A stretch of DNA of 64,000 bases from ZC4RG25 sp023428365. Its GTDB lineage: Bacteria > Pseudomonadota > Alphaproteobacteria > Rhizobiales > Hyphomicrobiaceae. A model generated the notes under the pieces. That model made no database searches, had not been told where the DNA came from, and was given only the letters and a program-made list of their open reading frames with translations. The stretch lies in the NCBI GenBank assembly GCA_050283925.1, contig JBNOAI010000007.1:276191-340190 (forward strand), given 5' to 3'. Shown piece by piece: positions 43,799 through 52,680 of this stretch; positions within the stretch are counted from its first letter, which is position 1; every line of letters starts with the position of its first letter. A program made the position numbers and the translations under genes.

Positions 43799-46687
43799 CT
43801 ATTGGCAGGCCTCGCAAGTCGGATCGTCGATCGAGCAAGCGAGCACCGGCGGGCGTTCCTCCTCAGGCGCCGACATCATGCCGCCGCTGACCGACACGGC
43901 GTTGAGTTTGCCGTCGGTGCCTTTCAGCGTGGACTTCTCCACGTGCGTGGCGGACTGCGTACGCAGGTAGTACGTGGTCTTCAGGCCGCGCTCCCAGGCC
44001 AGCCGATACAGTGCATCGAGCTTCCGGCCATTCGGAGCGGCGAGGTAAAGGTTCAGCGACTGCGCTTGGTCGATCCACTTTTGGCGGCGTGATGCGGCTT
44101 CGACGAGCCAGTGCGCGTCGATCTCGAACGCCGTGGCATACAGCGCCTTCAAATCCTCCGGCACGCGGTCGATGGGGCCGAGCGAACCGTCGAAGTATTT
44201 GAGGTCGGAGATCATCACCTCGTCCCACAAACCGCGCTCTTTCAGGTCGCGCACCAGGTACGGGTTCACGACCGTGAAGTCGCCGGACATGTTGGCCTTG
44301 ACGTAGAGATTGCGGAACGCCGGTTCGATGGACTGCGCCACGCCGACGATGTTGGAGATCGTTGCCGTCGGTGCGATCGCCATCACGTTGGAATTCCGCA
44401 TGCCGGACGTCTTCACACGTTCGCGCAGGCTGTCCCAGTCGAGGGTCGTGGACGTGTCGGCGCGCAGATACTCGCCACGTGCATCGGCTAGCAACTGGAT
44501 CGAGTCGATCGGCAGGATGCCCCGGCTCCACAGCGATCCGTCGAACGAAGCATAGCGGCCGCGCTCTTCCGCAAGATCGACCGACGCCGAGATCGCGCAG
44601 TAGCTGATGGCTTCCATGCTCTCGTCGGCAAACGCGACGGCTTCATCGGAGCCAATCGGAATGCGCAGCGCGTGCAGTGCATCCTGATGGCCCATCAATC
44701 CCATGCCGACCGGACGATGCCGCAAGTTGGAGCGGCGCGCCTCGGGGATGGTGTAGAAATTGATATCGATGACGTTGTCGAGCATCCGCATCGCGGTGTT
44801 CACGGTGCGCGCCAGCCGCGCCCGGTCGAGGCCCTTTTCCGTGATGTGCGTGGCGAGATTGATCGAACCCAGATTGCAGACGGCGACCTCGCTATCCGAC
44901 GTATTGAGCGTGATCTCCGTGCACAGGTTCGACGAGTGAATCACGCCGCAATGCTGCTGCGGAGAGCGGATGTTGCACGGATCCTTGAATGTCACCCACG
45001 GGTGGCCGGTCTCGAATAGCATGGTCAGCATGCGACGCCACAGGTCGACCGCACGCAGGCGGCGGGCGACCTTCATCTCCATGCGCTCCGCCTTCTGCTC
45101 GTAATAGGCGTAGCGTTCAGCGAAGGCCTTGCCGTAGAGATCGTGCAGGTCCGGTGTTTCGTCCGGCGAGAACAGCGTCCACTGGCCGTCCTCAGCGACG
45201 CGCTGCATGAACAGGTCCGGCACCCAGTTGGCGGTGTTCATGTCGTGCGTGCGGCGGCGGTCGTCACCGGTGTTCTTGCGCAGGTCGAGGAATTCCTCGA
45301 TGTCGATGTGCCAGGTTTCGAGATAGGCGCACACTGCGCCCTTGCGTTTGCCGCCCTGATTTACGGCGATGGCCGTGTCATTGGCGACCTTGAGGAACGG
45401 CACAACGCCTTGGCTCTGGCCGTTGGTGCCCTTGATGTGCGCGCCGAGACCGCGCACGCGGCTCCAGTCGTTCCCCAGGCCACCGGAATATTTGGCGAGC
45501 AGGGCGTTGTCCTTGACGGCTTTGAAGATGCCGTCAAGGTCGTCGGACACAGTCGTCAGGAAGCAGGACGAGAGCTGCGGGCGCAGCGTGCCGGAGTTGA
45601 ACAGAGTCGGCGTCGAACACATGAAGTCGAACGACGAGATCAGGTCGTAGAATTCGATGGCGCGCGCTTCGCGGTCGATTTCGCGGATGGCGAGGCCCAT
45701 GGCGACACGCATGAAAAACGCTTGCGGCAGCTCGAAGCGAATGCCCTGCGTCTGCAGAAAATAACGATCGTACAGTGTCTGCAGGCCGAGGAACTGGAAC
45801 TGCAGATCGCGTTCCGGCTTTAGTGCGGCGGCGATCCTGGCCAAGTCAAAACGGCCGAGTTCAGGATCGAGCAGTTCAGCCTTGATGCCGGCCGAAACGT
45901 AGGTGGTGAAGTATTCAGCATAGCGCGTCGTCATATCGGCCTGCGTGGCCTGATCGGCGCGCGCATTCACAAATGACAGAGCCTCGCTGCGCAGCTTATC
46001 GAGCAGCAGGCGGGCACTCACGTAGGCGTAATTCGGCTCCTGCTCGATGAGCGTGCGCGCGGCCATGATCGGCGCTAGCGCCAGTTCATCAAGCGTGATG
46101 CCGTCGTAGAGATTGCGATGTGTCTCGGTGAGGATCGGTTGCGCCGAGACGTCGGCCAATCCGGAGCAAGCCTCTTCAATCACACGCGTCAGGCGCGTGT
46201 GATCAAGTGGTGACATGCTACCGTCGGCGTTTTTGACATTCAGTTTGAGCGCCGGCAGCGCTTGGGGCGGGGTCTTCCTCTCGGCGGCCCGCTCGCGGGC
46301 GCGCTCTTCGCGATACAGCACATAAGCGCGAGCGACCTTGTGATGCTCGCCGCGCATCAGCGCCAGTTCAACCTGATCCTGCACTTCCTCGATGTGGAAG
46401 GTCCGGCCGATGTCCCCACGGCGTGTCAGGGCCGCGACGATGTGAGCGGTCAGCTCCTCGACGATTTCATGGACACGGCGCGAAGCGGCTGCGCGGCCTC
46501 CCTCTACGGCGAGGAACGCCTTGGTGACGGCGACGGTGATCTTGCCGGGGTCGAACGGCGTGACGGAGCCGTTGCGGCGGATCACCTGGAAGGCTGGTGT
46601 CGCTTTGGATGAGGCGTCGCCAGCGGCAGCCCGGCCAGTGCTGGAAGGACCGGATCCCGATGATCTGGCTTCGAGAGTAAGAGACAT
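43799..46687 (-). CDS. nrdA: Ribonucleoside-diphosphate reductase alpha subunit, class I, with two ATP-cones
   Basis: The 962-residue catalytic subunit has two N-terminal ATP-cone regulatory domains: VIRRNGSVTPFDPGKITVAV near residue 35 and KNADGSMSPLDHTRLTRVIEE near 155. The catalytic barrel has CSTPTLFNSGTLRPQLSSC (active-site Cys), SSNLCTEI (Asn/Cys/Glu) and GSINLATHI. The C-terminal tail carries CEACQ, the CxxC that re-reduces the active site. E. coli NrdA is about 760 residues with one cone, so this is the long form. The enzyme makes dNDPs aerobically without B12. Its leader contains a cobalamin riboswitch. Confidence 0.95.
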   Translation of the reverse strand: MSLTLEARSSGSGPSSTGRAAAGDASSKATPAFQVIRRNGSVTPFDPGKITVAVTKAFLAVEGGRAAASRRVHEIVEELTAHIVAALTRRGDIGRTFHIEEVQDQVELALMRGEHHKVARAYVLYREERARERAAERKTPPQALPALKLNVKNADGSMSPLDHTRLTRVIEEACSGLADVSAQPILTETHRNLYDGITLDELALAPIMAARTLIEQEPNYAYVSARLLLDKLRSEALSFVNARADQATQADMTTRYAEYFTTYVSAGIKAELLDPELGRFDLARIAAALKPERDLQFQFLGLQTLYDRYFLQTQGIRFELPQAFFMRVAMGLAIREIDREARAIEFYDLISSFDFMCSTPTLFNSGTLRPQLSSCFLTTVSDDLDGIFKAVKDNALLAKYSGGLGNDWSRVRGLGAHIKGTNGQSQGVVPFLKVANDTAIAVNQGGKRKGAVCAYLETWHIDIEEFLDLRKNTGDDRRRTHDMNTANWVPDLFMQRVAEDGQWTLFSPDETPDLHDLYGKAFAERYAYYEQKAERMEMKVARRLRAVDLWRRMLTMLFETGHPWVTFKDPCNIRSPQQHCGVIHSSNLCTEITLNTSDSEVAVCNLGSINLATHITEKGLDRARLARTVNTAMRMLDNVIDINFYTIPEARRSNLRHRPVGMGLMGHQDALHALRIPIGSDEAVAFADESMEAISYCAISASVDLAEERGRYASFDGSLWSRGILPIDSIQLLADARGEYLRADTSTTLDWDSLRERVKTSGMRNSNVMAIAPTATISNIVGVAQSIEPAFRNLYVKANMSGDFTVVNPYLVRDLKERGLWDEVMISDLKYFDGSLGPIDRVPEDLKALYATAFEIDAHWLVEAASRRQKWIDQAQSLNLYLAAPNGRKLDALYRLAWERGLKTTYYLRTQSATHVEKSTLKGTDGKLNAVSVSGGMMSAPEEERPPVLACSIDDPTCEACQ

Positions 46688-46819
46688 TTCGGCATACCCC
46701 TAAATCTTGAAGGGGGCATGGGCCGAGCGGACGCGTGCGGAGGACGGCGCTGAACAGCGCCCATAGACCTGCAAGCGACCACCGGGACACCCCGCCCGAG
46801 GACGTTATTCGCTTGTCGC

Positions 46820-47004
46820 GGCAGGTCTCCTGGCTCACGGGTCGTCGCTATTGTCTGGCCTTCCCGATGCAACAGGCATCAGTGACACGGGTCGACAACA
46901 GCTCGCCGCTTACAGTTGCGGGGGCAGCCCCGGAATCGCCTGGAAAATCAGGCTCACCGGGTTCCCTCTTAGCTCAGGACCAAACGGGCCCCGAGAACCT
47001 CGAC
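46820..47004 (-). promoter_or_regulatory. Cobalamin (B12) riboswitch in the nrdA leader
   Basis: On the minus strand the leader of nrdA contains the conserved cobalamin-riboswitch blocks in order. GGTTCTCGGGGCCCG forms the 5' end of the closing stem, GGGAACCCGGTGAGCC follows, then CCCCGCAACTGTAAGCGG. A B12-box-like GTCACTG lies at 46880-46886. ATCGGGAAGGC and the terminal CGTGAGCCAGGAGACCTGCC complete it. About 130 bases separate it from the nrdA ATG. By family knowledge, adenosylcobalamin binding would switch off the downstream B12-independent reductase. This makes sense if a B12-dependent class II enzyme exists elsewhere in the genome. Confidence 0.93.
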
Positions 47005-47257
47005 ATCCATATCTAGTTGGTGATTCTGGTTCATTGCGCAATGGGTCGTAGGGCGGTTCCATGACACCAACAGGGAACCCACAGCAAATCCACAACACGT
47101 CCCCCGTGCCACCGTTGCTGAGTGCGGGTGCATCCTTCCGCAAACACGCACATGAAACGCTGTAAATCACCTCGTCGAAATATCCTCTGGAATATAGCGA
47201 TGGATCGGGTATTCCTATCTCCCGATTGCTGTGTAGAGCCTGCGGGCGGTTGGGAGG

Positions 47258-48064
47258 ATGAGGATGTTGATCGGAAGACGAAAGGGACTTCTCGGGTTCG
47301 CTGGCCTGCTGGCCGCAGCGCTGTTGACCACCGGCCCGCTGACGACGGTAGCGCGCGCCCAGAGCGGCGACGTCGTTGTGTTCGCGGCGGCCAGCATGAA
47401 GAATGCGCTCGATGCCATCAACGCGGCTTGGCAGAAGGAGAGCGGCAAGAAGGCGGCGATCTCGTATGCCAGCAGCTCGGCTCTGGCCAAGCAGATAGAA
47501 AGCGGTGCCCCGGCCCAGGTGTTCATCTCCGCCGATCTCGACTGGATGGACTACGTCGAGAAGAAGAACCTCATCAAGGCTGATACGCGGTTCAATCTGC
47601 TCGGAAATCGCATCGTTCTGATCGCGCCGAAGGATAAGGCGCAGACGATCGACATCAAGCCGGGCTTCGATCTGGCGAAAGTGCTGGGTGATGGGCGACT
47701 GGCGATGGGCAATGTCGACGCCGTGCCCGCCGGCAAGTACGGCAAGGCGGCACTGGAGAAGCTCGGCGTCTGGGATAAGGTCGCCAATAAAGTCGCGCAG
47801 TCAGAAAATGTGCGTGCTGCGCTGCTGCTGGTGTCACGCGGCGAAGCTGCCGCCGGTATCGTTTATCAGACCGATGCCGCCGCCGATCCCAACGTAACGA
47901 TCATCGGTACGTTCCCGGAAGATACGCATCCGCCGATCATCTATCCGGCAGCTTTGACGGCTGACGCAAAGTCGCCTGACGCCGCCGCTTTCCTGGACTA
48001 TATGAAGTCGGCGAAGGCAAAACCGCTTTTCGAAGCCCAAGGCTTCACGGTATTGACCAAGTGA
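47258..48064 (+). CDS. modA: Molybdate ABC transporter substrate-binding protein
   Basis: The 268-residue periplasmic protein has a signal peptide (cleavage near ARA-Q, about residue 34). The ModA fold starts DVVVFAAASMKNALDAIN, with the oxyanion-site serines in ASSSALAKQIESGAPAQVFISAD. The C-terminal DAAAFLDYMKSAKAKPLFEAQGF is typical of ModA. GGAGG immediately precedes the tandem ATGs at 47258 and 47264. It heads modABC and is divergent from the nrdA riboswitch leader. Confidence 0.95.
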   Translation: MRMLIGRRKGLLGFAGLLAAALLTTGPLTTVARAQSGDVVVFAAASMKNALDAINAAWQKESGKKAAISYASSSALAKQIESGAPAQVFISADLDWMDYVEKKNLIKADTRFNLLGNRIVLIAPKDKAQTIDIKPGFDLAKVLGDGRLAMGNVDAVPAGKYGKAALEKLGVWDKVANKVAQSENVRAALLLVSRGEAAAGIVYQTDAAADPNVTIIGTFPEDTHPPIIYPAALTADAKSPDAAAFLDYMKSAKAKPLFEAQGFTVLTK

Positions 48065-48118
48065 GTTGTGCTGCGGCGGCCTGACATGACCGACGCTTTC
48101 GGGAGCTGAGGATAGCTG

Positions 48119-48829
48119 TTGTTTTCCATGGAATGGATGGCTCTCAGCCCGGAGGAATGGACTGCCGTTCATCTAAGCCTCAAGGTGGCGACCGTCGCCA
48201 CCTTGTTCAGTCTACCGATCGGTATCGCGGTGGCCTTGGTGCTCGCGCGATACCGGTTCTGGGGCCATTCGCTGTTGAATGGCCTCGTGCTCATGCCGCT
48301 GATTCTGCCACCTGTCGTAACCGGTTATCTTCTGCTGATCCTATTTGGGCGGCGAGGGCCGATTGGCAGTTTCCTGGCTGACTATTTCGGCATCGTATTT
48401 TCATTTCGCTGGACCGGAGCGGCGCTGGCTTGCGGCGTTATGGGCTTCCCGCTGCTCGTCCGCGCCATTCGTTTGTCGATCGAAGCTGTCGATAGCCGAT
48501 TGGAGGAAGCGGCGGGGACGCTCGGCGCCAATCGCGCGTGGGTGTTTTTTACGGTTACGCTGCCGCTCATTGTTCCAGGTATTATCGCGGGCATGGTGCT
48601 GTGCTTCGCCAAGGCCATGGGCGAATTCGGCGCGACAATCACGTTCGTCTCGAACATTCCCGGCGAGACGCAAACTTTGCCATCGGCCATCTATACGTTC
48701 ACTCAGGTGCCCGGCGGTGACTTGGGTGCACTGCGGCTGACGATCATCTCCGTGTTTATCGCGATGGTGGCGTTGATCGCCTCTGAGGTCATGGCGCGCG
48801 CTGCCAACCGTCGCCTGGATGTCGAGTGA
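48119..48829 (+). CDS. modB: Molybdate ABC transporter permease
   Basis: The 236-residue membrane protein has five to six helices. The EAA coupling loop is DSRLEEAAGTLGANRAWVFFTVTLPL, and AMGEFGATITFVSNIPGETQTLP is specific for ModB/CysT-class permeases. The start TTG 48119 has AGGA six bases upstream; ATG 48128 and 48137 are alternatives. The stop overlaps modC. Confidence 0.94.
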   Translation: MFSMEWMALSPEEWTAVHLSLKVATVATLFSLPIGIAVALVLARYRFWGHSLLNGLVLMPLILPPVVTGYLLLILFGRRGPIGSFLADYFGIVFSFRWTGAALACGVMGFPLLVRAIRLSIEAVDSRLEEAAGTLGANRAWVFFTVTLPLIVPGIIAGMVLCFAKAMGEFGATITFVSNIPGETQTLPSAIYTFTQVPGGDLGALRLTIISVFIAMVALIASEVMARAANRRLDVE

Positions 48830-49938
48830 TGTTGACCGTCGACATCAAACATCCGCAGGGCGCGTTTCTCCTCGATACTCGCTTTGAGGCGGGAAACGGC
48901 CTGATCGCGCTGTTCGGTCGTTCAGGGTCCGGCAAGACGTCGCTGATCAATATCATCGCCGGCCTGACAAGGCCGCAGCAGGGCGTGGTGAAGATCGGCG
49001 ATGCGATCCTGGTCGATACCGCGCGCGGCGTGTTCGTACCGCGCCATCGCCGGCGCATCGGCTATGTTTTCCAGGAAGCGCGGCTGTTTCCTCACATGAC
49101 GGTGCGCCAGAACCTGCTCTATGGACGATGGTTCGCACCTCGGACAGACCGTCGCGAGGATGTCGAGCATGTCATCGATATGCTGGGCATCGGGCATGTG
49201 CTGGACCGGCGCCCCGGGCGCCTGTCCGGTGGCGAAAAACAGCGCGTTGCTATTGGTCGGGCGCTGCTCGCCAATCCGCAATTGCTGCTGATGGATGAGC
49301 CTCTGGCATCGCTCGACGAAGCCCGTAAGGCGGAAATTTTCCCGTACATCGAGCGCCTGCGGGACGAAATTCGCATTCCCATCGTCTACGTCAGTCATTC
49401 CATGGCCGAGGTCTCGCGGCTGGCCAATACGGTCGTGGTGCTGTCGGACGGTAAAGTCGCGGCGAGCGGACCGGCGATGGACGTTCTGCACCAGCTCAAT
49501 CTGGTGCCGCTGATCGGTGGTGCAGAGGCCGGCTCGATCGTTGAAGCAACAGTAGAGCGTCACGATTCCCAGTACGGACTGACGGAGCTGAAATCGAGGG
49601 CCGGTTTGTGGCGGCTGCCGCATCTCGACGAGCCGGCCGGTACGCACCTCAGGCTGCGCGTTCATGCTCGCGATGTGATGCTCGCCAAGTCCGTGCCGGA
49701 TGATCTCAGCGCGCTGAATATCTTCGCCGGAAACGTTGTCGATGTCGGCGGTGAAAGCGGTCCGATGGTCGAAGTCAAACTCGACTGCAACGGTGATGTC
49801 CTGATCGCGCGTCTCACTCGCTATTCGGTCGAGCGGCTGGGATTGGCTCCCGGCGTCAAGGCTTATGCGCTGGTGAAGAGCGTCGCCCTCGACCGTCGCG
49901 GCCATGCTACTCCGGTGCAGCGTGACCTGGAGGCGTGA
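48829..49938 (+). CDS. modC: Molybdate ABC transporter ATPase
   Basis: The 369-residue ATPase has Walker A GRSGSGKTSLI, YVFQEARLFPHMTV as the Q-loop, LSGGEKQR as the signature and LLLMDEPLASLD as Walker B. The C-terminal Mop/TOBE domain binds oxyanion (LRVHARDVMLA and the last 60 residues). The ATG at 48829 overlaps the modB stop as TGATG. It is convergent with a ModE-like regulator two bases away. Confidence 0.95.
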   Translation: MLTVDIKHPQGAFLLDTRFEAGNGLIALFGRSGSGKTSLINIIAGLTRPQQGVVKIGDAILVDTARGVFVPRHRRRIGYVFQEARLFPHMTVRQNLLYGRWFAPRTDRREDVEHVIDMLGIGHVLDRRPGRLSGGEKQRVAIGRALLANPQLLLMDEPLASLDEARKAEIFPYIERLRDEIRIPIVYVSHSMAEVSRLANTVVVLSDGKVAASGPAMDVLHQLNLVPLIGGAEAGSIVEATVERHDSQYGLTELKSRAGLWRLPHLDEPAGTHLRLRVHARDVMLAKSVPDDLSALNIFAGNVVDVGGESGPMVEVKLDCNGDVLIARLTRYSVERLGLAPGVKAYALVKSVALDRRGHATPVQRDLEA

Positions 49939-49940
49939 AT

Positions 49941-50378
49941 TTACTCGACCTCAACGAGGGCCGGACGGTCCGCAAGAGCCGCCTTGAGCGCCTTCAGATC
50001 AGCGGCAGTGGCCGAGGCTGCAGCCGTCTCGATGGCGCGATAGCGGCGCACCACATCGCGGCCCAGATCGGAAAGACGCGCTCCGCCGCCGCCCGTTCCG
50101 CCCATCTGCTTCTCGACCAGCGGTTCGCGAAAGATCCGGTTGATCTCGTCAACCAGCAGCCACGCACGACGATACGACATGTCCATCTCTTTGCCGGCCG
50201 CTGAAATCGAACCATGCCGCTCGATCAGCTCCATGAGCGTAATTTTGCCGGGGCCGAGATAGCCGAAGGCTCCGAAATCGACGCGAAGCGTCAGTTTGGC
50301 CTTCCGCAGTGGGCTTCCATCCTTGCTCTCCGCGTGTGCCGCCGCTCGTCTGGTGCTGGATTTCGGAGCCTGCCGCAT
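49941..50378 (-). CDS. ModE-like LysR-type winged-helix regulator without molybdate-binding domain
   Basis: The roughly 145-residue protein has the ModE N-terminal winged helix: LTLRVDFGAFGYLGPGKI, GSISAAGKEMDMSYRRAWLLVDEIN and EKQMGGTGGGGARLSDLGRDVV. The usual C-terminal tandem Mop domains of E. coli ModE are absent. Short forms like this are common in alphaproteobacteria. It lies tail-to-tail with modC and probably regulates modABC. ATG 50378 is the first ATG; a TTG at 50429 would extend it by 17 residues. Confidence 0.88.
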   Translation of the reverse strand: MRQAPKSSTRRAAAHAESKDGSPLRKAKLTLRVDFGAFGYLGPGKITLMELIERHGSISAAGKEMDMSYRRAWLLVDEINRIFREPLVEKQMGGTGGGGARLSDLGRDVVRRYRAIETAAASATAADLKALKAALADRPALVEVE

Positions 50379-50444
50379 CGCTGCCACCGCTGTTCTTGTT
50401 TGATTTGCCGGAGAGGCATCATGCCACAAACAGGCTGAGAATGA

Positions 50445-51275
50445 TCACGCCTGAATGGCCGAACGACGCATCGCGCACAGATGCAAGGTGACGGCGGCGG
50501 CGTTCGAGACGTTGAGGCTCGCCAGAGGGCCAGGCGTTGCGATGCGGCAGAGGCGGTCACAGCTTTCCTGGGTCAGATGCCGAAGTCCCTTGCCCTCGGC
50601 GCCCAGGACGATTGCGAGGGCGCCTGTCAGCGGTTCGTCCTCGATCATGTGGGTGGCGGTTCCCTCAAGGCCGATCCGCGTACAGCCGAGCTCGCCGAGT
50701 TCAGCCAGCGCTCGGGCCAGATTTTGCACCAGAGCGACCGGAATGAGATCGAGTGCTCCCGAGGCGCTTTTGGCGAGTACACCTGTCAGTGGTGCGCTGT
50801 TTCGGCGCGTCATCACAAGGCCCGACGCTCCGAAGGCTGCCGCGGAGCGCAGCACGGCTCCCACATTATGAGGGTCGGTCACTTGGTCGAGAACCACGAT
50901 TGGCCCGTTTGCGGTTCGCTGCACGAGATCTTCCAAGGTTTGCTCGGGAAGTGGCTCGGTTTCGAGCAGGGCGCCCTGGTGAACCGTATCGGGACCTAGC
51001 CGCCGGTCGAGATCGCGCGGGATGACGCGCTCCGCCGTCACATTCCGGCCTGCGAGAGCGTCGGCCAGCCGGCGTTCCGCGTTCTCTGTCAGCAGAAGGC
51101 GGCTGATGGTGCGGTCCGGGTTGCGCAAGGCCGCCTCGACGGCGTGAATGCCGAACAACAGGACAGGACCATCATCCTCCTGCTTGGTATAGGCGGCTGG
51201 CCGGTCCTGGCCGCCGCCACGTCCGCCGGAGCCGCGCCAGTTGCGCTGGGATTTGTCAGGTCGCTTGGCTGCCAT
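50445..51275 (-). CDS. rlmB: TrmH-family 23S rRNA (guanosine-2'-O)-methyltransferase (RlmB-like)
   Basis: The 276-residue SPOUT methyltransferase has an N-terminal substrate-binding domain (LLFGIHAVEAALRNPDR). The three trefoil-knot motifs are LDQVTDPHNVGAVLRSAAAFG, LGAEGKGLRHLT and IPG-like IATPGPLASLNVSNAAAVTLH. It methylates the ribose of a guanosine in 23S rRNA or a similar RNA. A Gly/Arg/Gln-rich N-terminus (SQRNWRGSGGRGGGQDR) is usual in alphaproteobacterial members. It is divergent from tRNA-Tyr. Confidence 0.92.
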   Translation of the reverse strand: MAAKRPDKSQRNWRGSGGRGGGQDRPAAYTKQEDDGPVLLFGIHAVEAALRNPDRTISRLLLTENAERRLADALAGRNVTAERVIPRDLDRRLGPDTVHQGALLETEPLPEQTLEDLVQRTANGPIVVLDQVTDPHNVGAVLRSAAAFGASGLVMTRRNSAPLTGVLAKSASGALDLIPVALVQNLARALAELGELGCTRIGLEGTATHMIEDEPLTGALAIVLGAEGKGLRHLTQESCDRLCRIATPGPLASLNVSNAAAVTLHLCAMRRSAIQA

Positions 51276-51452
51276 GGAGGTTTCGCAGGTTCGAGGTTGG
51301 AGGCTGCGTTCGGATCAATCCGGCACGCCTGCGTCACTTGACCCAGGCTGCGTCAGTTTTCAATTGACAATCGCGCGGGCCGTTACGATAAAACCGCCGT
51401 TGGCCCTGCTGGTGACGGTGGGGCGATTTTGTTTGGCCCTGATGGGCCGCGT

Positions 51453-51537
51453 GGAGAGGTGCCCGAGTGGCTAAAGGGGACGGACTGTAAATCCGTTGGC
51501 TTCGCCTACGTTGGTTCGAATCCAACCCTCTCCACCA
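51453..51537 (+). tRNA. tRNA-Tyr (anticodon GTA)
   Basis: This is a type II tRNA with acceptor stem GGAGAGG/CCTCTCC, discriminator A and an encoded CCA at 51535-51537. The D-arm is GTGCCCGAGTGGC and the anticodon loop CTGTAAA within GGACTGTAAATCC gives anticodon GTA. The extra arm is long and the T-arm carries GGTTCGAATCC. Its last 15 bases are repeated at 54671-54685. Confidence 0.97.
51523..51537 (+). repeat. attL-like direct repeat (tRNA-Tyr 3' end)
   Basis: CAACCCTCTCCACCA, the last 15 bases of tRNA-Tyr including CCA, is one of the two identical copies bounding the element. Confidence 0.75.
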
Positions 51538-51640
51538 AAACCCTGTCCGCCACTGACCGCTGACGACCGCTAAAACCCTTAAATCATTGAGCTTTTAGCC
51601 TCTGCAACCCGCGGAGCCCATCCCTGCTGGGGCTCGCAAT

Positions 51641-51671
51641 GTTATGCCTGAGTTATGCCAGAGGTTATGCC
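51641..51671 (+). repeat. Three tandem GTTATGCC motifs inside the left end of the element
   Basis: GTTATGCC occurs at 51641-51648, 51652-51659 and 51664-51671, with 11 and 12 base periods, so about one helical turn apart. The reverse complement is at 54481-54488 near the right end. This resembles arm-type recombinase binding sites, by inference. Confidence 0.5.
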
Positions 51672-51766
51672 GAGATTGGACGTGAGCGAGCGCATGGAGA
51701 AGGTTAGGCAACCTGCGGGCTAAAGGGTCAGCGCTATCGCGTGCTGCTAGGGCTGGCGGTGGCGGG

Positions 51767-52030
51767 TTAGGCCTTCGCCCGCAGAAGGATGCGCGCCACT
51801 TCGTCAACGTCCGGATCGCCTTCAATCGAGTCCAATTCGGACGGTGCGGGGATTTCCTCGCCATACTCCGCCGAAATAAGGAGATGACCAGCCAGCGCCT
51901 CGGCGGCGTTACGCTCTGCATCCTGACCCGTTGCGCCCCAAGATGTGCAGCCGGGAAGGTCGGGAAAGAATACGCCGAAGCCATCCTTCCCGCGCTCAAT
52001 GATTGCTGGATAGGTTACAGTTGCCATCAT
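51767..52030 (-). CDS. HicB-like antitoxin-fold protein without HicA partner
   Basis: The 87-residue protein has the HicB partial RNase-H-like fold: YPAIIERGKDGFGVFFPDLPGCTSWGATGQDAERNAAEAL in pieces matches the HicB consensus. There is no C-terminal ribbon-helix-helix that I can see. No HicA toxin gene lies on either side. The ATG overlaps the upstream HTH gene stop (TGATGATG), so the two are coupled. Its function as an antitoxin is doubtful without HicA. Confidence 0.8.
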   Translation of the reverse strand: MMATVTYPAIIERGKDGFGVFFPDLPGCTSWGATGQDAERNAAEALAGHLLISAEYGEEIPAPSELDSIEGDPDVDEVARILLRAKA

Positions 52031-52401
52031 CACGCCGCCACCCCAACATTGAAATCAAACTTCAACCCGTCATAGTCAAACCGGACTCCTTCATCATCGC
52101 GCTCTATCACGCCCGCATTGATGAGGCGCGTCACGTCGCGGTGAACCGCCTGCACGTCCCTACCGACTCGGCGCGCGACTTCGCGAATGGCGAGCGGGCC
52201 AGACGTAGCGGCAAGGGTCATAATGATTGCGACACGAGGCGGCGTAAGAGTCTCGTGCATAGTCTCATAAGTTTGGAAGCTGAATGAGTGCGGTACTGGG
52301 CGCAAGCGCCCCGCCTCCGCGTCCTTCATGGCGGCTAGAGCGCCGCGCTTGAATTCGTCCAATGACTGAATTTTTATGTGAAGGTATTGCTTCGCTTTCA
52401 T
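52030..52401 (-). CDS. HVO_A0114-family winged helix DNA-binding protein
   Basis: The 123-residue protein matches the HVO_A0114 family pattern. An N-terminal IKIQSLDEFKRGALAAMKDAEAG segment is followed by the winged helix LTPPRVAIIMTLAATSGPLAIREVARRVGRD and VHRDVTRLINAGVIERDDEG. These regulators often accompany toxin-like partners. Here the coupled downstream gene is HicB-like, an unusual partner. The first ATG is at 52401; a longer frame to 52596 has no supporting features. Confidence 0.82.
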   Translation of the reverse strand: MKAKQYLHIKIQSLDEFKRGALAAMKDAEAGRLRPVPHSFSFQTYETMHETLTPPRVAIIMTLAATSGPLAIREVARRVGRDVQAVHRDVTRLINAGVIERDDEGVRFDYDGLKFDFNVGVAA

Positions 52402-52606
52402 TCTGTTGTTGTGAACAACGACATCCGATGCCGTCAACCGTAGCAACAGCAAGGTGGCTATCTTAAAGATGTGGGCTGTGATGCAGCGGAACGTTTGGGG
52501 AATCTGACTCGACCAAAACCGTCGAATCGTAGATGAAGAAAGGGTTGACGTTGGCGCGTCAACCCTCGTTTGCGTCCCATCACCAGTCCGGCGCAAGGCA
52601 ACTTTT

Positions 52607-52622
52607 CACACTCGCTAGTGTG
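52607..52622. promoter_or_regulatory. Perfect dyad CACACT-CGCT-AGTGTG, candidate operator
   Basis: A six-base perfect inverted repeat with a four-base spacer lies 59 bases before the Cas2-like gene, in the divergent gap with the HVO_A0114-like regulator. That regulator is a plausible binder, but this is inference. The dyad is too short for a confident terminator call. Confidence 0.35.
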
Positions 52623-52680
52623 CTGAATCGCGAGAGGCCGTCAAGCGCCGTGGCTCTAATTCCAAAACGGAGTTGAACCA

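Noticed and set aside
51595..51999. 134-codon minus-strand frame inside the left part of the tRNA-Tyr element; also a short plus-strand frame ending LDVSERMEKVRQ considered as an integrase remnant
   Set aside because: The first overlaps the HicB-like gene in another frame. The second is too short to match any integrase with confidence.
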